Shown piece after piece: positions 58,894 to 64,000 of a DNA stretch of 64,000 bases; within the stretch, counting starts at the first letter, position 1; every line of letters starts with the position of its first letter. Position numbers and translations under genes: made by a program. The notes beneath the pieces were generated by a model, which saw only the letters and a list, made by a program, of their open reading frames with translations, did no database searches and was not told the DNA's origin. The stretch comes from Anaeramoeba flamelloides (Eukaryota; Metamonada; Anaeramoebidae), in contig JANTQA010000015.1 in the NCBI GenBank assembly GCA_027625915.1, forward strand, positions 2,852,001 to 2,916,000. Direction: 5' to 3'.

Positions 58894-59314
58894 CTATTTG
58901 TTTTAAAATAAATGGAACAAAATTTTCATTCAGCTTTCCAAAAAAGATTTTAATAATCATGTTACATTTGGAACTTTGATTTCAAAAAATCAGCTTAAAT
59001 CATTAATTTCCATCTGAGAATTGGGACTTTTGATGTTTGATATTAATTATTGAGAGATGTGTTTTTAGGAAAGCTAAATGAAAATTTGGATCTTTTTATT
59101 TTGCAATTAACAGTAAATACAATCAAATTTGTAAACAGTTTTCTAAAAAAGAACATGACTATTTTTCAAAAATTTTATTCAAAAAATTAGTTTAACTTTT
59201 AATCAAAGTTTTTAGAACTGGGAGACTTGAATTATTTGAAACAAATTTTGAGATGTAATATCTTTTTTCAAAAACTGAATGAAAATAAGGATCTTTTTCT
59301 TATACAACCAATAG
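58894..59314. mobile_element. MITE family I, tandem pair I-d/I-e
   Basis: Module I-d (58894-59113) runs from CTATTTGTTTTAAAATAAAT to AATTAACAG, bounded by TA. It is followed directly by a second module ending CTGAATGAAAATAAGGATC then ACAACCAATAG and TA at 59315-59316. The pair suggests insertion of one module at the edge of another, or duplication. Confidence 0.65.
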
Positions 59315-61134
59315 TAAATGAGAAGAAAATTTCAACGATTAACTTTTTTTCAAATCTGAAATCTTGGTTTCAAGTAGTCTTCAGAGTTCACATATAATAT
59401 AAACAAATTTCACTATATATAAAAGAACCAAAAAAATATTTAGAGAAGGACAAATTACAGTCTCTTTCTTTGGAAGGAATTAGAAAAAAGAAGAATTAGG
59501 CAATAAAAAAGAAGTGAAAAATTACACTAAATATCATTCAATTACCAGTTACCAAGTTATTTAATCAAAATTTGAGAATATACAAAGTATTTCCAATTGA
59601 TTGAATTTGAATTAATAATCAGGTGATAAAATGGTTTATCTCTTTTCCTTACTGATAAATTCAACTAAATGCTCAAATTTTGTAGTTCAATTTCCCTTTT
59701 TTTTACATTCGATATCTTCTGATTTCAAAACAGTTTGAGAAAGACTTATGAAAGTAAACTTATTTTCCAAAATATCTGAAAAATTATATTTAAATAATCA
59801 TTCTTTAACACTAAGGTATAAAAATTTGTGAAAAAGGGAAATCAATTAAAAATTTTCAGACATTTATTTGAATTAATCAGCACTGAACCAGATGAAAATC
59901 CAGGCCAAGTTGAAGAAAGATCAATTAAGAACCAAACTAGTATTTTCCCACACCTACTACAAGACCCCCTATTTTACGGTTTAAAGGGCCTGTACACCTT
60001 AAGATAAAAGATTTAACTATAAACATCATTAAAAATTATTTGAATTCAAAATACAATTTTTTTAGAAAGATTTCCAATTTTTTTAAAAGTCAATAAATTA
60101 AGAGATTTCATTTTTAAAAGTTTTGTAAATTGTAACCTATTCAAAACATTCATTGAAAACTCTATTTGTTAATTAATTTTCTGAAAAACAACCCCAAATA
60201 TTTGAAATTCCAATTTCAGAAAATAAGCGAATTGACAATACTAGTTTTATAATTTTTTGAATGAGGAATAATAATAAAAACCCAAAATGCAAAGTAAAAT
60301 CAATTTAAGAGAAGAAACAAATAAACCCAAAAGTATAATCCAATATATTATTTCCAATCAAATCTACAAAAAAAATCCAAATTCCATAGATTATAAAAAT
60401 CAGAGTATTGGTTTTAGATGTCTCAAAAACAGTCAAATTTTTTCAACAAATTTTTAATAATTGAACAATCAAAAAAAAAACCAAATTATACTCTAATATT
60501 AAAAAAACAGTTAATGCTATTAATCCTTAATTATATCTTTTATCATTGATTTTTTTTTTTTTAATTTTAAATCCTACTTTGAATTTTCAATGACTGAACC
60601 CATTTACAGTCAAACAAGCCCACCCTTATTGAATAAATAGAATAAATTCTTTGAGTTTAATCCAATATTATTGCCAAAATAAAATTTAAATTTTTAGATC
60701 TAAATTATTTTTTCTCTTTTTGTAAATTGTTTTTTTTTTTTTTATTTTGTTTATTTTTGTTAATTATTTTTCGTTTTCTATTCCTTTCTTTTCTTTTTAT
60801 TTTTTTATATAAAATAAGAATTAAAAACCAATGTTTGGAACTCCAAATTAAATTTAAGAAAATTGAGACTCTGTGATTTCCTTTCAAATGAATACACCCA
60901 TAATGAAAAAAATCTGAGTATTTGAAATATTTTGGAAAATACTCGAAAACTTTTTTTAACCACACAAAAAATATTTTTTGTAGGACTTCAAAGAAACCCG
61001 AATTTTTAGAGATAAATATTTATGTTTAAAGTTACATTTTCCGAAAAGAAAAAATATTTGTTTTTGACTTTTCTACTATAAAACCTCAAAAGATTTTTGG
61101 AACCTTTTGAGCGTATTTAAGTATGTTTGTTCTA

Positions 61135-62176
61135 AACTCAATTCCAAAAATTGGGACACACCTTCAGAATTAATTTAATTCCAAGCAAAGTGATACTTGA
61201 CTCTTAAATAGAAACATTAGATATTAACAATCAATGTAAATAATTTTAAAGTTAATTATTTATCATTTTTTTTTATTATTTTTTAATTTTTGATTTTTTT
61301 TGTATTCTTTTTTTTCAAATAAAAAAAAATTTTCTTTTTTTTTCAAAACTTTTCGAAAATTTCAAAATCGTTTTATAATGAAATTTAAAAGATTTTATTC
61401 TGATCACAAAAAAAAATTTTTTTTTTCTCTCAAAAAGAAAAAAGATTCTTTTTTTATCGAGAAAAAAAATTTTTTGGAAAAAAATCATGATATGGTGTGT
61501 TAAGCACATGACCTACAAACAGACCTTATTATCATTAATGGAAGTGTGAATACAGAATGTATTATTAATGATATTATCAAAAAAATCAAATGTAATTCAA
61601 CTCGCTAATTCAGAATATGGTGAGTTGATATGGATTTTCCAAAAGGATGGAGCTTGTCCACATACTTTAAAAAAAAAACTCAAACTTACTTAAATCGGGG
61701 ATGTAATGTTCTGGACCCCTGACCCCCAATTCCACAAATTTAAATCCAATTGGGATTTTATGGATACTAAACCGAAAAATTGTAATCAAAAAACGAAGAA
61801 GAATTTTTAAAATTTTCACTAATGTATGGAATACTTTGAGTTGGGAAACTTAAGAAAATTAGTAAACTCTATATTTTAAAGGAAAGATTTAGTTATCAAA
61901 AGACAAGCTGAATCTATTAATAGTTTTTATTAATTTTTGTTTCAATAAAAATTGATTTTTTGGTAACCGTGTTCCAAAAATAAGGGCACACCTTTTTTTA
62001 TTTATTCTTTTTTATTTTTCGAATTGAATTTTAAATTTACTATAAAATATATAAATAGTATTAATTAAATATTTTCGGGTCTTTTATTATTTTAATGTTT
62101 AAGTATCATGTATTTTGGAGTATATTTTTATTAATGTAATTTTTTTTTTTTGTGTCCCATTTTTTAGAATTGAGTT
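61135..62176 (+). mobile_element. Tc1/mariner DNA transposon, decayed
   Basis: Flanked by TA (61133-61134 and 62177-62178). Inverted ends AACTCAATTCCAAAAATTGG and, complemented, AACTCAATTCTAAAAAATGG, continuing GACACA on both sides. Between them, plus-strand codons read LIIINGSVNTECIINDIIKK and later WIFQKDGACPHTLKKK, then a stretch resembling the W..QSPDLNPIE block. This matches Tc1 transposase order (GxxN...FQQDxAxxHT...WP.QSPD) including the second catalytic Asp. In-frame stops and a short length (1.04 kb against the usual 1.3-1.7 kb) show it is dead. The first ~350 bp are A/T tracts without recognisable protein. Confidence 0.85.
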
Positions 62177-62735
62177 TAGTTAGGGAATGCAAAGACAAGT
62201 TTATACAAGTGTATTTTTGAATTTTACATGTCAGTGTTGCGAGTATGACTTGGTTAAATTATACCAATTTCTCTTCTGGAATTGAAATTTAAATAATTTT
62301 ATTATGTTGGGTAGCCCCATTTAGGATACGTGCATTCATAATTGGATATTTATAGGTTATTTATAGTTTGTTTTTAAGATTACAGAAGTAGTAATGATAC
62401 ACAATTAGAAAGTCCCATCTTTAAAAAATTTTCTCTCATTTGTTAATAGCATTTAGAAATGATCAGTAATACTACAGACACATCAGATTCCAATCACCTT
62501 CACACAAATGGGTTGAATACCATCCCTATAATTTTTGATTTTTTGTTATTTTGCTTTTATTTACAAGAAAAAAAAAAAAAAATATTCTTCCTATAAATGT
62601 ACACTTTTACAATTGAATCAAGTATCCTGTACCTATATTTTCTTTGTTTCTATTTAAAAAGTGTTTTTTAGTGGTTAAAATAATTTTTTGATAGTGGTTA
62701 TAAAAAAATATCAAGTATTTTCATTTTTCAGGTAT

Positions 62736-62828
62736 TTACAAGAATGTTTAAGAGACCCAAACAATCTCATTGGTAATAATTTTAATTTACCAAATAAATC
62801 TACAATAATACCCAAGAAATTCCAATAA
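62736..62828 (+). pseudogene. Possible terminal exon or coding remnant
   Basis: After TTTTTCAGG, codons read YLQECLRDPNNLIGNNFNLP then NKSTIIPKKFQ and a TAA. The composition is protein-like and unlike the surrounding A/T tracts. About 280 bp upstream an ATG begins MISNTTDTSDSNHLHTNG, but no donor joins the two cleanly. No family recognised; this could be a last exon, a remnant, or chance. Confidence 0.25.
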
Positions 62829-63927
62829 AAGTATCCCAAAAAGTTTTTAATATTTTTTTTTTTTAAATTTATAACTTGTTAAGTTTTTTCTTTTAAGAAA
62901 CATATACTCTAATCGGAAATTAATTATTTCTCGAATTTTCAAACAATCATTTGTTGGTAGATTCATAAAAAAAAATTGTTTTTTTTTTACATTTTAGGCT
63001 ACCTTAATTAAGTGGAATGGAATTTCTTAAACCCACCCATTGAAAAATACATTGGAATTGATTCCAAAAAGAGTAATTTTTTAATATTTGTTCAATTATA
63101 GGTTCGAAAATTCTAATTTTTTTTTATATTTATTTACTTATTCAATTATTACAAATAACAACTTTCTACCATTTCAGGCTTTGTTTGATTAAAATATAAG
63201 TTTTTTTTTCTCAAAAAAAAAAATTAAAAATGAAATTCTTTTATATTGGTGTGTGTTCTTAGGATCTTTACCCAATGTTAAAAATAAAATATATAGGAAA
63301 AAAAAAATTTTTTTTTTGTTCTTGCTATAAAACATCATTTATCCATTGGTTAAAAAAATACAATCAAAATTTTCTCTAATATTTTTTTTTTATTTATATT
63401 GTTCATTATCACTTTTGTATTTATATCTCATCTTAAAATTTGATAAATTGTTGATAATTCAATACTACCCTTTATTACTACTTTACACTACCTGGGTAGT
63501 TTACATAGAATAAAAAATCCTTAAAAAATTTTTTTATTATTCACAAAAAAAGTTATTGTAATATTTTGATAGATGATCATAAGAAACTTAACAGAATCAA
63601 AAGGATGGGGTTTCTAATATTTATATGAAGAATTCATGTATTACCCCTCCTTAAATTAGAAAAATTTGATTGAGTATAGATGGTGTTCAAAAAGTGTAAA
63701 GTTTTAGATTGAAAAACCAAATTCGTATCTCACAAAAGCGAGGTTTTTTAAAAATACTTTGTATCAAAAAAATTAAATAAATTTATACTTCCGTTTCCCT
63801 TCTGAAGTCATCATTACTCTGCTTTCTAAACACCCCGTTCCCAAGAAAATATGTGAAACCAACTTTTTACAAGGTTTAATTGCACAAAAACCAATAAAAA
63901 GATCATAGTCAAAATAGAGTAAACAAA

Positions 63928-64000
63928 ATGTCAAAAAAAAGGAAATGAACTCTCAAGCGATGAACCAAATTTAGAAATTCAATTATCTAACTTCAAAATG
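63928..64000 (+). CDS. Possible 5' end of a gene running off the right edge
   Basis: An ATG at 63928-63930 gives MSKKRK and a stop. The frame beginning GGA at 63941 stays open to the window end as GNELSSDEPNLEIQLSNFKM, composition typical of protist N-termini. The two frames meet at an A8 run, so one fewer A would join them; a length error or a splice there are both possible. Very weak. Confidence 0.2.

Larger units (their letters stand above)
58442..64000. other. Region right of the SLF2-like gene
   Basis: 5.6 kb holding I modules (58894-59314), an L-related inverted block (about 59700-60000), and a decayed Tc1/mariner element (61135-62176). Two short stretches with protein-like composition (62736-62828 and 63928-64000) are listed separately. 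Frames at 60705 and 61300-61509 are homopolymer translations. Confidence 0.6.

Noticed and set aside
1-64000. CRISPR array, bacterial operon, tRNA or rRNA genes, retroviral or LTR elements
   Set aside because: No regularly spaced repeats with unique spacers, no cloverleaf or rRNA signature, no paired direct terminal repeats with reverse-transcriptase-like coding. Repeats present are inverted-ended DNA elements and microsatellites.

Overview
This is AT-rich nuclear DNA from a eukaryote, probably a free-living protist. The evidence is GT-AG introns, poly-T tracts, proteins rich in Lys, Asn, Glu and Ser with simple repeats, and gene families found only in eukaryotes. The standard genetic code fits every gene. 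The style (large AT-rich introns, TPR/kelch/filamin protein architecture, EK and SD repeats) recalls amoeboid protists such as anaeramoebids or amoebozoans, but nothing in the window fixes the lineage. No rRNA, tRNA, CRISPR, prophage, LTR element or Polinton was seen.

Six genes can be supported, in this order. (1) VPS52, minus strand, running off the left edge (1-1084). (2) A SAPS-domain PP6 regulatory subunit, plus strand, nine exons (4793-14284). (3) A three-repeat MYB protein, minus strand, five exons over 11 kb (18356-29398). (4) An MFS transporter, plus strand, three exons found, N-terminal exon missing (39325-42255). (5) A 1558-residue TPR / kelch-like / filamin-repeat protein, plus strand, one exon (48090-52766). 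(6) A 689-residue protein, minus strand, one exon (56372-58441), read as a candidate SLF2/Nse6-type SMC5/6 loader with a C-terminal PCNA-binding motif. Exon junctions for genes 1-4 were worked out by hand; the reading frame is preserved at every junction joined, and family motifs continue across most of them. The genes are housekeeping or regulatory genes with unrelated jobs (endosome-Golgi tethering, phosphatase control, transcription, transport, scaffolding, probable genome maintenance). There is no sign of an operon or gene cluster.

Most of the remaining DNA, including the 3-5.5 kb introns of the SAPS and MYB genes, is a graveyard of short non-coding DNA transposons (MITE-like and foldback elements). 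By comparing parts of the window with each other I defined these families: A (TAA target duplication), B (TTAA), C (GGGAACATTACT core), D (165-bp identical inverted ends), G (198 bp, TA, four copies), H (1.5 kb, two copies plus a short one), I (220-bp modules, TA), J, K, L, and two large foldbacks, F and N. One locus upstream of MYB is a three-level nest (C in B in A), with an empty site preserved in the second B copy. Only one element keeps recognisable transposase coding: a decayed Tc1/mariner copy at 61135-62176.

No complete undescribed system stands out. The best leads are the SLF2-like gene with its PIP box, the TPR-kelch-filamin protein, and the inverted-repeat-laden introns.
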